A stretch of DNA of 64,000 nucleotides from Pycnococcus provasolii (lineage: Eukaryota > Chlorophyta > Pseudoscourfieldiophyceae > Pseudoscourfieldiales), in contig CP150546.1 of assembly GCA_049487715.1 (NCBI GenBank), positions 620,001 through 684,000 on the forward strand. The letters run 5' to 3'. A program made the translations under genes and the position numbers. Shown piece after piece: positions 28,138-38,316 of the stretch; positions within the stretch are counted from its first letter, which is position 1, and each line of letters begins with the position of its first letter. The notes below the pieces were generated by a model, which saw only the letters and a program-made list of their open reading frames with translations, did not search any database and was not told the DNA's origin.

Positions 28138-28744
28138 CCGTAGTTTCACTTACTGTAGTTGATTTTGTTATTACCACATACAGTATATAGTCAAAGCACA
28201 TTCGGAATTCGCCCAAAAAGTCGCGAAAACACGCACGGGACCCGTGTAGGAACGTCGCAGGTCGTTGGACGCAGGTCGTAGCGCGCACTTGATCACGTAA
28301 ACTTTACTGTAGGGGACGTATGTACATAGAGGAGGAGGTTAGGGTTAGGGTTAGCTCGAGTTTCCTGGAAGACCGTTGTGGGACCCGCCTATTTTTATTA
28401 AGCCTTACCTACGATTTTCTACCTTAAAAACTTTAAGTTGTTTCTTTCCCTGAAGCAAGTGGTCTCAACTCTCAACGGGCCCACCTGCTTTCCTCGTGGG
28501 CCTTACTGTACATAAAACTTTACCTGTACCCGGTTACGAGGTACTTTAAAACCCTTTCCTTTCCTTTCCGCCATTTCACATCTCCCTCCAAGGGGAACCT
28601 CTCTCTAAGGGCCGTCCTATAAGGTAGGCTCTCCTTGACCTGCTGAGTGTTCGCTGTATCTTGTCTTGTCTCTTATCTCTTTCTTCTTAAATAAACTATC
28701 TTCTTCTGGCTGTTCCTCTGCTTTATCTCCTCTTGAGTTGAGCA
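28138..28744. other. Intergenic region with short TTAGGG tract
   Basis: TACTGTA and TACAGTA strings follow the upstream stop (28154-28193). TTAGGGTTAGGGTTAG lies at 28339-28354, about 390 bp upstream of the golgin start. CTTTCCTTTCC-type pyrimidine tracts near 28553-28570 and 28660-28700 may belong to the golgin 5' UTR. Confidence 0.5.
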
Positions 28745-31255
28745 ATGGACTGGCTTAAGGATTTGAGAGAGCAAGTCAAGGATGGATTCACGGAATTCAC
28801 GGAATCCGCTTTGACGGAGTCCGCGTCCATTGTCGTCGATGGTGCCAAGTCTGCGGCCACTGTCGCACTCACGACGGCCGAGTCTGCCGCGGCAGGATCA
28901 GATACGACGCAGGTGGGACACGAGGCGTACAGCAGCAGTGGCAGCCCGGAGGTGTCGCCGGACAGATTCACGGATGGACGAACAATAAGCCCAACGCGAC
29001 TGTCGCGAAGACGGCAAAGAGGGGACGACGACGACGACGACGAACTCGACGAAGTGGACGACGAAATCATCGACCGAGGCGTCGAAGCTGTGGGGCTGCC
29101 AAGCGCCGCCGCGCTTGCGGCGCTGAGACCTGACGACGACGCCGCTGACAGCGCAGGAGCCGTGGACTACTGGACCGCCACAGGCGGTCCTGCTGCGGCG
29201 GGAAGTGGGAGCGCAAGCGCAGGTGGCGAAGGTGCCGTCTCAGACGACGGTGCCGCCTCGAACGCAGCTACGACCACGCCAGGGATTGACGTGTACGCGA
29301 CAGATCAGAACGTTGCTGAGCTCGCTCAGGCACGTGCGGTGGCCGCGGCAGCAGCGAAGCGGGAGGGTAACCTCAAGACGAAGTTGGCCGCAGAGCGCAA
29401 ACGTGCAAATCAGCTCATGGTCGAGCGCTCGCAGCTTGAGGATGCCGTCGCACAAGCAAACGCCCTTTCCGAGCGACTGCGCGCGCAGCTAGGCGCGGCT
29501 CAGGAGTCGAGCGCTGGATACCAGGCGACGGTTCAGAATTTAGAGGATTCTCTAAAGGCGGAGAAGAGCGCCGTCGAGGAGGAGAAGCGCCTGCGCGGCG
29601 AGACGGAGTCTCGCGTGTCGGAGCTCGCGGCGGCGCTCGAAACGAAGATGGGGTCGCTTGCTGAGGAGTTACACTCGAAGGACGAGACCGAGGCGAAGCT
29701 GAGCGCCGAGGCGGCTTCAACGCGCAAGGAGGTGAACGAACTCAAGGCGCTGCTCGCTGCGGCATCGTCCGACGCCAAAAGGGTGGCGAAAGATGCAGAA
29801 ACATCCAAGGCGAGCCTCGTGAGCACACAGGCGGAGCTCGCGGAGACGCGCGAGATGCTCAAGATGTCGCGCATCGCCCAGGCGGCGGCGGAGGCGCGAG
29901 CGAGTGCGAATGACGAAACCCTGGCATCGATGACGCTGAGCGGAATGGATGCGAGCACCAAGGCGAAGCTCGAGAGCGAGAAGCGCGACCTCGCGAGACG
30001 TATCGAAACACTTGAGGCCGAGATGAACGACATGCGCGACGGCGAGAGCAGCAGCACCGCGGAGCGTGAGCGTGCAGTGCAGGAGAAGGAGGAGCTGCGC
30101 CACGTGGTCGCTAAGTACGAGTTCCGCCAGCAGCAGGATGCGCAGCGCGTGGCGGCTGCTGAGGCGAGCCGTGACGAGGCGCTGGCAGAGACGGCTGCGC
30201 TGCGTGCCGATGGCGAGCGGCGGTCTGCCATGTTTCAGAGCGCGGTCACAGCCGCAGCGTCGCGTGCGACCGCGGGCCTTGAGAAGGAGCGCGAGGCTCT
30301 CGCGATGCAAGTGAGTAGCCTCGAATCGGAGCTCACGGCAAGTCGCGAGCGCGCGAGTGAAATGTCCGATCAACTTGAGAGCCTCCTACGCGAGGCGGCT
30401 GAGCTAAAAGATAGTGCGGACACGGCAAAGTCGCATGCACGCGAGGCGGACGACGCTCGCCGCCGCGCGGTGGATGCGGCGGAGGCCAGCGCTCGTAGGT
30501 TTCAGGAAAATGAAACGGCAAAGGCTGCGGCGCTCGCCGAGTTGGAGGCACTCAAGAGCGAGTCAGATGGTGTGCAGCGGGAACTTTCAGATGCAAAGCG
30601 CAACGCCGCGTCACTGCATGAGGAGCTGACGGCAACGCGCGGCATGCTAAAACGTGGCGAGGGAGCTGCAAAACGCGCGGAGCGCGAGTTGCGCGACCGC
30701 CTGGAGGAGCTTGAGGGCATTGCGGCGGCAGCGACGGCCGCTGCTGCTTCGTCAAAATCAGCGGTGTCGAGCGACGGAGCTGATCTTGCTGGCTCCGAGG
30801 GTTTCCAAATTCTCACACCAGAGCCAAGCAATCCAGCACAAATGCGGAGATATGACACCCTGCGAGACGAGCTCGCGGCGGCGAGAAGTGAGCTCAGCAG
30901 TCTAAAGATACGTCACGGTATGCTCGAGAAGGACTTTGAGAGCGTTTCGCAGAAGTGGGCACGAGCTCAACAGGCCCAGCGGGGCGCCGCGGGAGAAAGC
31001 TTGCTTGGCAGCCTTGGCATTTCGGCGAGTGCGGCGATCGCGGCAGCACCAGCGCCAAGTCCCACGATGCTTGGGCGAAGCTCGTCGTCAAAACCTGGCA
31101 GTGGCACCTCGTATCCGTTTGGGCGAATCTTCGGTAGTCGCGGTGCGCTTCTCATGGTTTACATTTTTCTCATCCATGTGATGTTCATGGCCTCTCTCGC
31201 GCGTAAGCCGAAGGTGTGTCTTCCTGGCGACGAAATCGGGTCGCGATTGCCATAG
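28745..31255 (+). CDS. Golgin-84-like Golgi tethering protein
   Basis: Predicted 836-aa coiled-coil protein. A short amphipathic N-terminus (MDWLKDLREQVKDGFTEFTE) resembles the start of plant and animal golgin-84. An acidic disordered region follows (to about 190), then continuous heptad-rich coiled coil from about 195 to 760. One transmembrane segment near the C-terminus (ALLMVYIFLIHVMFMASLA, about 799-817) leaves a short tail, the golgin-84/GC1-GC2 layout of a C-terminally anchored tether at the cis-Golgi rim. The region just before the anchor (RYDTLRDELAAARSELSSLK, about 700-719) corresponds to the conserved C-terminal block of that family. Length and order fit; sequence identity outside the ends is only coiled-coil level. 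Confidence 0.75.
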   Translation: MDWLKDLREQVKDGFTEFTESALTESASIVVDGAKSAATVALTTAESAAAGSDTTQVGHEAYSSSGSPEVSPDRFTDGRTISPTRLSRRRQRGDDDDDDELDEVDDEIIDRGVEAVGLPSAAALAALRPDDDAADSAGAVDYWTATGGPAAAGSGSASAGGEGAVSDDGAASNAATTTPGIDVYATDQNVAELAQARAVAAAAAKREGNLKTKLAAERKRANQLMVERSQLEDAVAQANALSERLRAQLGAAQESSAGYQATVQNLEDSLKAEKSAVEEEKRLRGETESRVSELAAALETKMGSLAEELHSKDETEAKLSAEAASTRKEVNELKALLAAASSDAKRVAKDAETSKASLVSTQAELAETREMLKMSRIAQAAAEARASANDETLASMTLSGMDASTKAKLESEKRDLARRIETLEAEMNDMRDGESSSTAERERAVQEKEELRHVVAKYEFRQQQDAQRVAAAEASRDEALAETAALRADGERRSAMFQSAVTAAASRATAGLEKEREALAMQVSSLESELTASRERASEMSDQLESLLREAAELKDSADTAKSHAREADDARRRAVDAAEASARRFQENETAKAAALAELEALKSESDGVQRELSDAKRNAASLHEELTATRGMLKRGEGAAKRAERELRDRLEELEGIAAAATAAAASSKSAVSSDGADLAGSEGFQILTPEPSNPAQMRRYDTLRDELAAARSELSSLKIRHGMLEKDFESVSQKWARAQQAQRGAAGESLLGSLGISASAAIAAAPAPSPTMLGRSSSSKPGSGTSYPFGRIFGSRGALLMVYIFLIHVMFMASLARKPKVCLPGDEIGSRLP

Positions 31256-31378
31256 TAACTACTTCGTAATTTTCACAACTTCTTCGTACGACCGCTGGAC
31301 AAAGTAAAGTACATTCCATTACAGTACATTGAACGAGCGATCACAAGTACAGGACTAAAAATTACAAGCGCTTACACG

Positions 31379-32554
31379 CTACGCGCCGAAGTCTACAAGC
31401 GTTAAACACGTGAAGTGTTCCTCAAGGTTCCCGAATCCGCCTGGTGTCCAATAAACCTTTTGCTCAACCGGAGCAAGTGCACCGTCGATCTCGAACGCAT
31501 GCAGCATCGCGTCCTTCTCCTCCTCGACGAAGGCTCGCCTCGCGTCGCGCCACTGCCTTGGCGTGCCAACTACCGTGACACGGAACGCCGCAGGAGGCGT
31601 GTCAACGCGTGTCGCAATTCCGTTTTGCCATGTGACGGCGTGCGCACTCGTCTCCGCGTTGAAGCGTGCCACGTCGCCGTCGGTAACATGAGCCTCGCCG
31701 GGAACGTTGCTCCCAGCGTCGACGTAGAAGGCGGCAACGACGCTTCGCGCGAGCGCACTCGCTCCCTCAGCTGCAACCCCTTTTCTCAACACCTTGGCGC
31801 GCTCGTGAAGTAAGCGCGAAACCACCGCGCCCCCGTGCGAGTGTCCCACGAGCATGGTGCACGCAGGTGGCAGCGCGTCCGCTTTTGCGCCGGCGGAACG
31901 TCTTGCCTCCGCGAGAGCCTCGTGCAGGCAGGTCCAGTCCTGGATGTTGCTCCAGTCTGCTATGCCGCGTACAAAGCGCAGCGGGTCAACACACCACACT
32001 GCACGCACGCGTGGATACCAGCGTGGCCGACGTTGCTGTGTTGCTGCTGTCTGCCCGTTGACCGCGTGTGCCTGGTCGCACGCGACAAGCAGCGCACGCG
32101 CAGCCTCCGTGGGGTCTGCAAGTCGCACGATGTCCGTGGGAATGGGCGTCGACACGGGCAAGTCGAACTTCGCCCGCTCTGTTAGCGTGGAGCTAAGCGC
32201 GACGAGAGGTGGGACGTCGTAGAGTACGTCGTCACCACGGAAGTACACGATTTCGACATTGTCCCTAACCGCCCCTGCAGGTGCGTCTAAAACCTGCGAG
32301 TCGAGAGATAGCCACTGCGGAGAGGCGCTTCGAGCAGGCACTCTAACCCCCCCAGGCCGATTGTCCGCTGGCAGTGTCCCAGAGCCGGAGCTGAGTGTCG
32401 CCGAGCTGGAGCTGTCACTGCATTCCGTGTCTGTTCGAATAAAATAGGCAACGCGTATGGGATACGGAACCGACGCAGACGGTAAATGCGTTCTCAGCAG
32501 GGCGTGCCCGCTGACGCCTGGCACGAAGCACGCAACTTGTTTCACGCGCGACAT
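31379..32554 (-). CDS. Alpha/beta-hydrolase-like protein, unknown
   Basis: Predicted 391-aa protein. The only diagnostic feature is a nucleophile-elbow-type motif CTMLVGHSHGGAVVSRLLHE (GxSxG, Ser239) after a hydrophobic strand, suggesting a lipase/esterase fold. A starting strand VKQVACFVPGVSGHALL may hold the oxyanion site. A likely acid/histidine pair cannot be assigned with confidence. No signal peptide or membrane segment is seen, so it is probably cytosolic. An inserted Ser/Gly/Pro-rich stretch (about 42-80) is probably disordered. Start is the ATG at 32554. Confidence 0.6.
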   Translation of the reverse strand: MSRVKQVACFVPGVSGHALLRTHLPSASVPYPIRVAYFIRTDTECSDSSSSATLSSGSGTLPADNRPGGVRVPARSASPQWLSLDSQVLDAPAGAVRDNVEIVYFRGDDVLYDVPPLVALSSTLTERAKFDLPVSTPIPTDIVRLADPTEAARALLVACDQAHAVNGQTAATQQRRPRWYPRVRAVWCVDPLRFVRGIADWSNIQDWTCLHEALAEARRSAGAKADALPPACTMLVGHSHGGAVVSRLLHERAKVLRKGVAAEGASALARSVVAAFYVDAGSNVPGEAHVTDGDVARFNAETSAHAVTWQNGIATRVDTPPAAFRVTVVGTPRQWRDARRAFVEEEKDAMLHAFEIDGALAPVEQKVYWTPGGFGNLEEHFTCLTLVDFGA

Positions 32555-32616
32555 GAATGAACGCGACCGCCCGCCTTCGCCACGTGGTTGGATTCCACCG
32601 CCGGGAGTGAATTTCA

Positions 32617-32638
32617 GCCCGGGGGGGGGGGGGGGGGG
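32617..32638 (+). repeat. Poly-G run
   Basis: About 20 guanines in a row. Length may be unreliable in sequencing. Confidence 0.8.
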
Positions 32639-32735
32639 AAGATCCGTTCGGATGTGCTCCCGGATGTTGGCGATGTGAAAAAGAAGGAGTGAGTGAGTGA
32701 GTTACAGGAAAGAGTTTTTAAGAAAAAAGAAAGAG

Positions 32736-33269
32736 TCAGCACCACGGCAGCGTGCACCGTCCGTCCGACGGCGGCGGTCCGATAATAAACACGTAAACGA
32801 ACAGAGTCAGCGCGATGACTCCAAACCCCGTCTTGGTGAAGTTTTCGTTCACGACGGCGTCAAGTGCCCGTCGTTCGTCGCGTTTGATTTGGTCACGTGC
32901 CTCCTTCCCGTACTCGTTATTCGACGAGTTGTATCCTTGCGCAGGCGGTTCATCGTACACGTCGACATATTCGTCCATGGACTTACGCGCATAGTCTTTG
33001 AACGACTTCCACTCCTGATCCCAGTCGACACCTCCAGGACCAGAAGAACCTTCCGAATCCCCCCCTGATGATGAACCTGAGGAGCCTTTTTTATCGTCAG
33101 ACGCACTCACAAAAACAAGACGACGACGCTGACGTATCCTCCTACCAAGACACTGAGACGACCCTACCCTAACCCTACCCGACATATGACGGGAAAGCCG
33201 AACCCCACCAGACCTACCACTACCAGAAAGACGAACAAGGGGAGAGCACGACATTGACGACACGGACAT
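32736..33269 (-). CDS. Predicted plastid single-helix membrane protein
   Basis: Predicted 177-aa protein. The first 57 residues are Ser/Arg/Gly-rich with no acidic residues, then LVFVSA, like a chloroplast transit peptide. A Ser/Gly linker is followed by an acidic/aromatic helix (VDWDQEWKSFKDYARKSMDEYVDVYDEPP, about 80-108) and one transmembrane helix near the end (GFGVIALTLFVYVFIIG). The WDxxWxSF element looks familiar from small conserved thylakoid proteins of plants, but I cannot name the family. Start ATG at 33269. Confidence 0.6.
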   Translation of the reverse strand: MSVSSMSCSPLVRLSGSGRSGGVRLSRHMSGRVRVGSSQCLGRRIRQRRRLVFVSASDDKKGSSGSSSGGDSEGSSGPGGVDWDQEWKSFKDYARKSMDEYVDVYDEPPAQGYNSSNNEYGKEARDQIKRDERRALDAVVNENFTKTGFGVIALTLFVYVFIIGPPPSDGRCTLPWC

Positions 33270-33977
33270 TTCTATTTCTTACCTTGAAAAAACAGAACTA
33301 CTTACTGGAGAATGACAATGACGTCGCTGATCCCCGGGATGATGATCCTCCTGGGGCACGTGGGGTACTCCAAGAGAAACTTCAGAAGGAAGGTGTGAGA
33401 TTTCAGATTTGCCAAAGGTCGGAGATTTCCCTATTGGGGAGCATTTTAGTCAGGGTTAGGGTTACGGTTAGGGTTAGGGTTAGGGTTAGGGTTAGGGTTA
33501 GGGTTAGGGTTAGGGTTACGGCTAGCTAAGCCTTAATTTAGGGAGGCAAGCGCGTCAAAAGAGAAGAAGGTGGATAGAAGTCTAGGGTAAACTTTAAAAA
33601 GGTACCCGGTACGGGTAATAACATAACAATAACGGGAAACTAACGGAATGCAGAATACAACGGGAGAGGTGGTCCCAAAACAACAGAAAGAAACGATGCG
33701 AGTTATTAAGGGTGGTATAATGCGACTTATTAACCTTAAGGGTGGTATAATGCGACTTATTAAGGGTGGTATACATAGTCCTTAAGAACTACGAAATAGT
33801 TGGTACGGCCTTACTTAACTTACGGGCAGACGGGACGGGGAGGGGAGGATTGCCCATTTGATTTGGGGGGAGAGGAGAGGCCGTCTAAGGTGAGGCTCGT
33901 CTTTCCCGCCCCTGGCTGCCTGGCATTCTCTCCAAAAGCAAATCAACTCCACTGCCACGACACGTGTGCTCGACCTC
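33270..33977. other. Intergenic region with telomere-like and 24-bp tandem repeats
   Basis: Contains the TTAGGG array annotated separately (33454-33519). It also has about three copies of a 24-bp unit beginning GGGTGGTATAATGCGACTTA at about 33695-33774. No gene seen. Confidence 0.6.
33454..33519 (+). repeat. Interstitial TTAGGG array
   Basis: Eleven near-perfect TTAGGG units with two single-base variants (TTACGG), 185 bp upstream of the minus-strand gene at 33269. Confidence 0.9.
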
Positions 33978-34832
33978 ATGCACACCTCACGAGCTGTTTC
34001 TTACGTGCCGGCCGCGGTCACCTCGCCAGTGCAAGGATCGGCCATACCGGCCGAACCTTACACGGCGATCAGCGGCAAGGTGGCTGGCCGGTTTCGCAGC
34101 TTCGAGGATGCGCGCGCTTTCATGCGCACGCTCGGCCTGAAGAGCAAGAAGGAGTGGGAGGCGTGGAAGTCGTCAGGCAAGCGACCGTGTGACATTCCAA
34201 GCACTCCTCAGACGACGTACGCGTCATCGGGCTGGACGTCTTACGGCGACTTTCTCGGATACGCGGAGGGCCAAGGTGCGCGCGGCACATTTCGAACCTT
34301 CGAGGATGCGCGTGCGCACGTGCGCACGCTCGGCCTGAAGAGCACGAAGGAGTGGGAGGCGTGGAAGTCGTCAGGCGCGCGTCCGCACGACATTCCAGCT
34401 GGTCCTGAGAAGACGTACAAGTCATCGGGCTGGCTATCTTTCGGCGACTTCCTCGGATACGCGGTGGGCAAGGAAGCGCAGTTTAGACCACGTACGAACT
34501 TTCGGAGCTTCGAGGATGCGCGCGCGTACGTGCGTACGTTTGGTCTGAAGAGCGTGAAGGAGTGGGAGGCGTGGACTTCGTCAGGCAAGCGACCGCACGA
34601 CATTCCGAGCAATCCTTATGCGACGTACGCGTCATCCGGCTGGCTATCTTACGGCGATTTCGTCGGATACGCGGACGGCAAAGTGACTGGCGCGCATAAG
34701 CGCAACGCTGCCACGGCGGGTCTGCGGGCGCTGTTGGATAACGGCGCGGACAACGACGAAAAGGATGAGCAAGATGGAGATGACGAGGATGCACGCCGTC
34801 GCAAACAGGCGAAGCGTCCACGCGGCGGATAA
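33978..34832 (+). CDS. Triple-repeat protein with GW...YGDFLGY repeats
   Basis: Predicted 284-aa protein with three nearly identical repeats (about 70 residues each, from residue 35 to 240). Each reads FRxFEDARAxxRTLGLKS, then KEWEAWxSSGxRPxDIP, then TYxSSGWxSYGDFLGYA. Similar units occur in many algal, protist, bacterial and giant-virus proteins, often called integrase-associated repeats; I recall this only from general knowledge. The function is unknown; DNA binding has been suggested for such repeats but nothing here proves it. A low-complexity acidic/basic tail (DDEDARRRKQAKRPRGG) may act as a nuclear signal. The three repeats are also similar at DNA level. TGTAA lies 12 bp after the stop. 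Start is the first ATG (33978). Confidence 0.7.
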   Translation: MHTSRAVSYVPAAVTSPVQGSAIPAEPYTAISGKVAGRFRSFEDARAFMRTLGLKSKKEWEAWKSSGKRPCDIPSTPQTTYASSGWTSYGDFLGYAEGQGARGTFRTFEDARAHVRTLGLKSTKEWEAWKSSGARPHDIPAGPEKTYKSSGWLSFGDFLGYAVGKEAQFRPRTNFRSFEDARAYVRTFGLKSVKEWEAWTSSGKRPHDIPSNPYATYASSGWLSYGDFVGYADGKVTGAHKRNAATAGLRALLDNGADNDEKDEQDGDDEDARRRKQAKRPRGG

Positions 34833-34843
34833 GGAAATGTTCC

Positions 34844-34848
34844 TGTAA
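34844..34848 (+). terminator. TGTAA polyadenylation-type signal
   Basis: TGTAA 12 bp after the triple-repeat gene stop. Confidence 0.4.
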
Positions 34849-36109
34849 CTTACAACACGATGTAAATCATGTCACAGTGCCGGACCTATAAGGTACCTCA
34901 ATCAAACTCGATGCATCTGAATGAATAGTACTACGCCAAATGCAAGGCGAAATGCAGGACCAAATGGTTGGTATGTAGTGGTACACTGTGTACTAGGGTG
35001 GTATGTACATATTAAAATTGATGGGATGATGGCGCTGATTGCTAAGTTTAGATAAAATTAAAATTAGCAGGCCTTAACACTATTCGTTCCAAGTGTCTGA
35101 ATTCAGACACCCCTAAAAATCCGACTCCCTCCCCTCCTTCCCCGACCAAATAGAACGGAGAAGTCTTGCCCATTCTCGCCGATCCGTGGCGTCGTTTTCG
35201 CTGTGGCGGCGCACACGGTGTGCACGTCACCTGTGCTTTTCAGACAGGGTTCCTTGTATTCGCGCGAAGGTTTAGCACGTCCTGAAGGTGTTAAGGCACA
35301 CATTTGCGAAAACGACGACCACGACAACGCTCGCGACGGCGACGGCGACATGGGGTGCGACGGCGATGGCGACATGGGGTGCGACGCCGACACCGACGCC
35401 GACGGCTCACATGAGCTGACCGGCTGGCTCTCAGGCCGGCAGACTATCTGTTTGGGTGTTGGTGGTCTTTAAGTAACAACATCTTGTAACATGTGTATAA
35501 AAACTTCACCTCTCTCTCTCTTCTTAAGGTGCCTTAAGATGTCCCTCTCCCTTAAGGTCGACACCACCTACCCTCGTTGGCTCGAGAAAGATGAGATGTT
35601 GTTACATGTACTTACATGTTGACCAAAACCAACGCGCCAGCCACTGAGTATCTCAGCTAGCCACTCAGCCACTCAGCCAGCGACACTTTGTGGCCTTGTC
35701 GGCCGCTCAACGTCGACGCCATGACATCTGCCGACATGTCTCGTCTAACAGGGACTTGGTCGTAGGGACAAGTCGGGCAGAATTCAAACCGGGAAAAGGC
35801 TGAGGGTTTGAGTGGAGTTTTTCCCAGGCTGCCTGGAGTTTTCCCCCAATTCTGCCCGGAACGAATAGTGTTAAGGACAGTCCTCCTCTCCCTCCTCCTC
35901 TACTTTTTAGAGCTGACATGTTGTTCTGACGTGGATTTCCGGCCACAGAGGCCAGAGGAGGGCCACAGAGGCAGGCGGGTTCCTACCAACCTACTCGACT
36001 CGTTGCCCAGCCAAGCAACAGCTTGATCAATCACCAACGGCGCCGCTCCTCGTCGCCGCCGCCGCCGACCACTCTCCAGATCTTGAGCCCTACCCTTGAA
36101 GGGGTTAGT
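34849..36109. other. Intergenic interval around the candidate MITE
   Basis: Gene-free. Apart from the candidate MITE, it has a GACGGCGACGGCGACATGGGGTGCGA-type tandem repeat (about 35336-35403), which makes an Asp/Gly-rich open frame of 89 codons, and clustered CTTAAGG strings (about 35524-35560). Confidence 0.45.
35074..35874. mobile_element. Candidate piggyBac-like MITE (TTAA target)
   Basis: TTAA at 35074-35077 is followed by CACTATTCGTTCC, and the exact inverse GGAACGAATAGTG ends at 35870 before another TTAA (35871-35874). The resulting 793-bp segment with 13-bp terminal inverted repeats and a TTAA target-site duplication has the form of a non-autonomous piggyBac-type element. The internal sequence has no transposase. 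CC/GG just outside the TTAAs extends the symmetry to 19 bp, which may be a palindromic target. Only one copy is visible in this window. Confidence 0.5.
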
Positions 36110-37679
36110 ATGACTCCTCCTAACCTTAGTCAAGAAGATGTCGCGTTAGGCTCAGGTGGTGGTGGTGAGTTTGAACTTGGCTTAACCCTTGCGTCTCAGA
36201 AAACTTCTCACTCTGGACAGAATCAAAAGAAACTCCTCTCGCGGCAATTTCTACTCGCATACGCCGTCGCGCAAACGACGCTCGTCTCAGGCGTCGTGTA
36301 CGGCTGGCCCGCGCTGCGTAAGGCACTCAAGGACAATAACGTGCTCAGGCAGAGATGTGACAACGACGAAGACGACGACTCGCTCGAGTCTTGCAAAGAC
36401 CAGGAGCAGGCGCTAGGCGTCATCTTCGCCGCAGGGTCGTGGGCTGTGCAAGGGTGTCGGCTGGCATTCGGCCTTATCAGGGACAAGTACGGAACGAGGA
36501 GCACAGCCTCTGCATGCCTGCTCATAGTGAGCGCAGGCGCCGTGCTCTTCGCTGTCGCAAAGGACGACAACTTGCCTCTGCTAGCAATCGGCTTCTTCCT
36601 CATGGGAAGTGGGTCAGGCGTGCAGCTGTGCGTCCAGGGAGTAGGCTCGCTCTTTGGCAAATCAAGTGGTATGGCAACCAGCGTGCTCAGTGGCAGCTTC
36701 ACCGCCTCCGCAGCTGTGCTTCTTCTCTGCTCAGCCGCTATGGATTTGGGCGCATCGCGACGCGCGACATTTCTGTGCTATGGCGCTTTAGTTTTCTTGA
36801 GCACGGCGCTGGCGTGGATATGGCTGCCGAAAACACACGACTTTAATGAAATTGCCGACGCCGCACCGGCCACGGATCATGGAGTCGCGGATAAGGGCGA
36901 GAAGCAGAAGTCCATAACTCTCGACGCTGGTGCGCACGCACCGCCGACACCGCCGACACTTCGCGATCAGCTCCTGTCTCTCGACTTCGCTCTACTCGTC
37001 TGCTGGTTCACGGCGATGCTGATTCCAATCCAATATTGGGTCGTCTCGATAGGAAATCATCTCGAGTCGTACGGCGACGACGGGTCGATGGCACGCTGGA
37101 GTACCGCCATATGGACCGTCTCTTCGCTCGGCTCGCCGATCTCCGGTGCGCTTTGCGATAGATACGGCGTCGGCTTCACCATAGCCTTGTCGCTTTCGCT
37201 CGTGGCTGTCGCTTTCGGCATCTTAATGAGCCAATCGCTGGATGCTCAGTGGTAAGTCTACGTCTAACCATCCGTGGCGGATACAATCAGTCACTAACAA
37301 CCAAACACACAGGTCGATGTTTATCATTTTCAACCAAGGTCGTCTCGCCATCTTTGCGTGTTATTTCATCTACATAGGCAAGAGGTTTGGCTACGTTCAT
37401 TACGGCACGCTCGCAGGGACGGGTTTGTTCGTGACATCGGTATCGTCTTTCACGCTTCCTCCGCTGTTTGGCTGGGGTTTGAATCACGGCTGGAGCGGAC
37501 CTGACGCTCTCTCTCTCGGCATCATCGTGACCCTGCTCCTTTATCCAGCGTACGTGTCGTTCTCGGAGAGATCTCGTCGCCGCGCCAGCTTAAGCGTGGG
37601 TTTTGCGCCTTCCGTCAGTCTTGTGGCGGGTACCGCAGAGAACGGCGTCACAAACCAGCCAGCAGCCGCAGAGTGCTGA
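36110..37679 (+). CDS. SLC43-like major facilitator transporter
   Basis: Two-exon gene, join(36110..37251,37313..37679), 502 aa. The 61-bp intron starts GTAAGT, has an ACTAAC branch site and ends ACACAG; it splits a Trp codon (TG|G). The protein has about 12 hydrophobic segments. It carries the family-like opening AQTTLVSGVVYGWPALRKAL and the loop signature RLAFGLIRDKYGTRSTAS between helices 2 and 3, close to SLC43 (LAT3/LAT4) and fungal Fmp42 proteins. SLC43 proteins carry neutral amino acids; substrate here is unknown. An N-terminal cytosolic tail of about 40 residues is Ser/Gly-rich. Start is the ATG at 36110; TGTAA lies 53 bp after the stop. Confidence 0.8.
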
Positions 37680-38316
37680 CGTATGAAAAAGTCGGTCTAA
37701 TTACGTTTCTTTGTACGGTATATTTTTACACTGTAAGTCCACAGTACGATAGTCTAGGTATTGTAATCAATACATGCTTTATCACCACGTGAAATAGTGT
37801 TACCCGCATGATAGTACTACAGTATATATCACGACCAGGACACCAGGTGCACAGGCAGACCGAACTCTCCGTGCGTGACTCTGTGCTCGGAACAGTCGGA
37901 GTGGCAGGGTTATGGTACTTACCGTAGTTCTTATGGTGGTACAGTAGACTATCGTAGTCTATCGAAGACTTGTTAACGCTCGTCGGCTTTGACGCCAATC
38001 TCCCTAGGATCGGTAGGAAGTACCACCCTAGCTAGGGGATAGTCGTCTGATCGTCTCACCAAAGACACCAATCCCAAGTCGTTCCCAACTTCCAAGCAAC
38101 GACGAGTCGAATAGGATAAACGAATAGTTCTACATAGAACTACATAGTGGGTGGTAAAAAGACGATCGATCCCCTCCCTTTTTCACTGTAAGTTTAGGCG
38201 GGATCAGGTGGCCCATGGGATCCCGACCGCATCACCGACTTGCAAGCCACCTTTGCAAGGCCACTTGCAAGGCCGCATAAGGCCATCTTGCCGTTGCTGG
38301 GAATTCAGAGAGGTCT
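37680..38316. other. Intergenic region with TACAGTA strings
   Basis: Several TACAGTA/TACTGTA-type strings (37735-37930). No gene seen. Confidence 0.45.

Noticed and set aside
33454-33519. Chromosome end
   Set aside because: The TTAGGG array is short and flanked by genes on both sides, so it is interstitial.
35203-35472. Asp/Gly-rich 89-codon frame
   Set aside because: Low-complexity translation of a short tandem repeat inside the candidate MITE.
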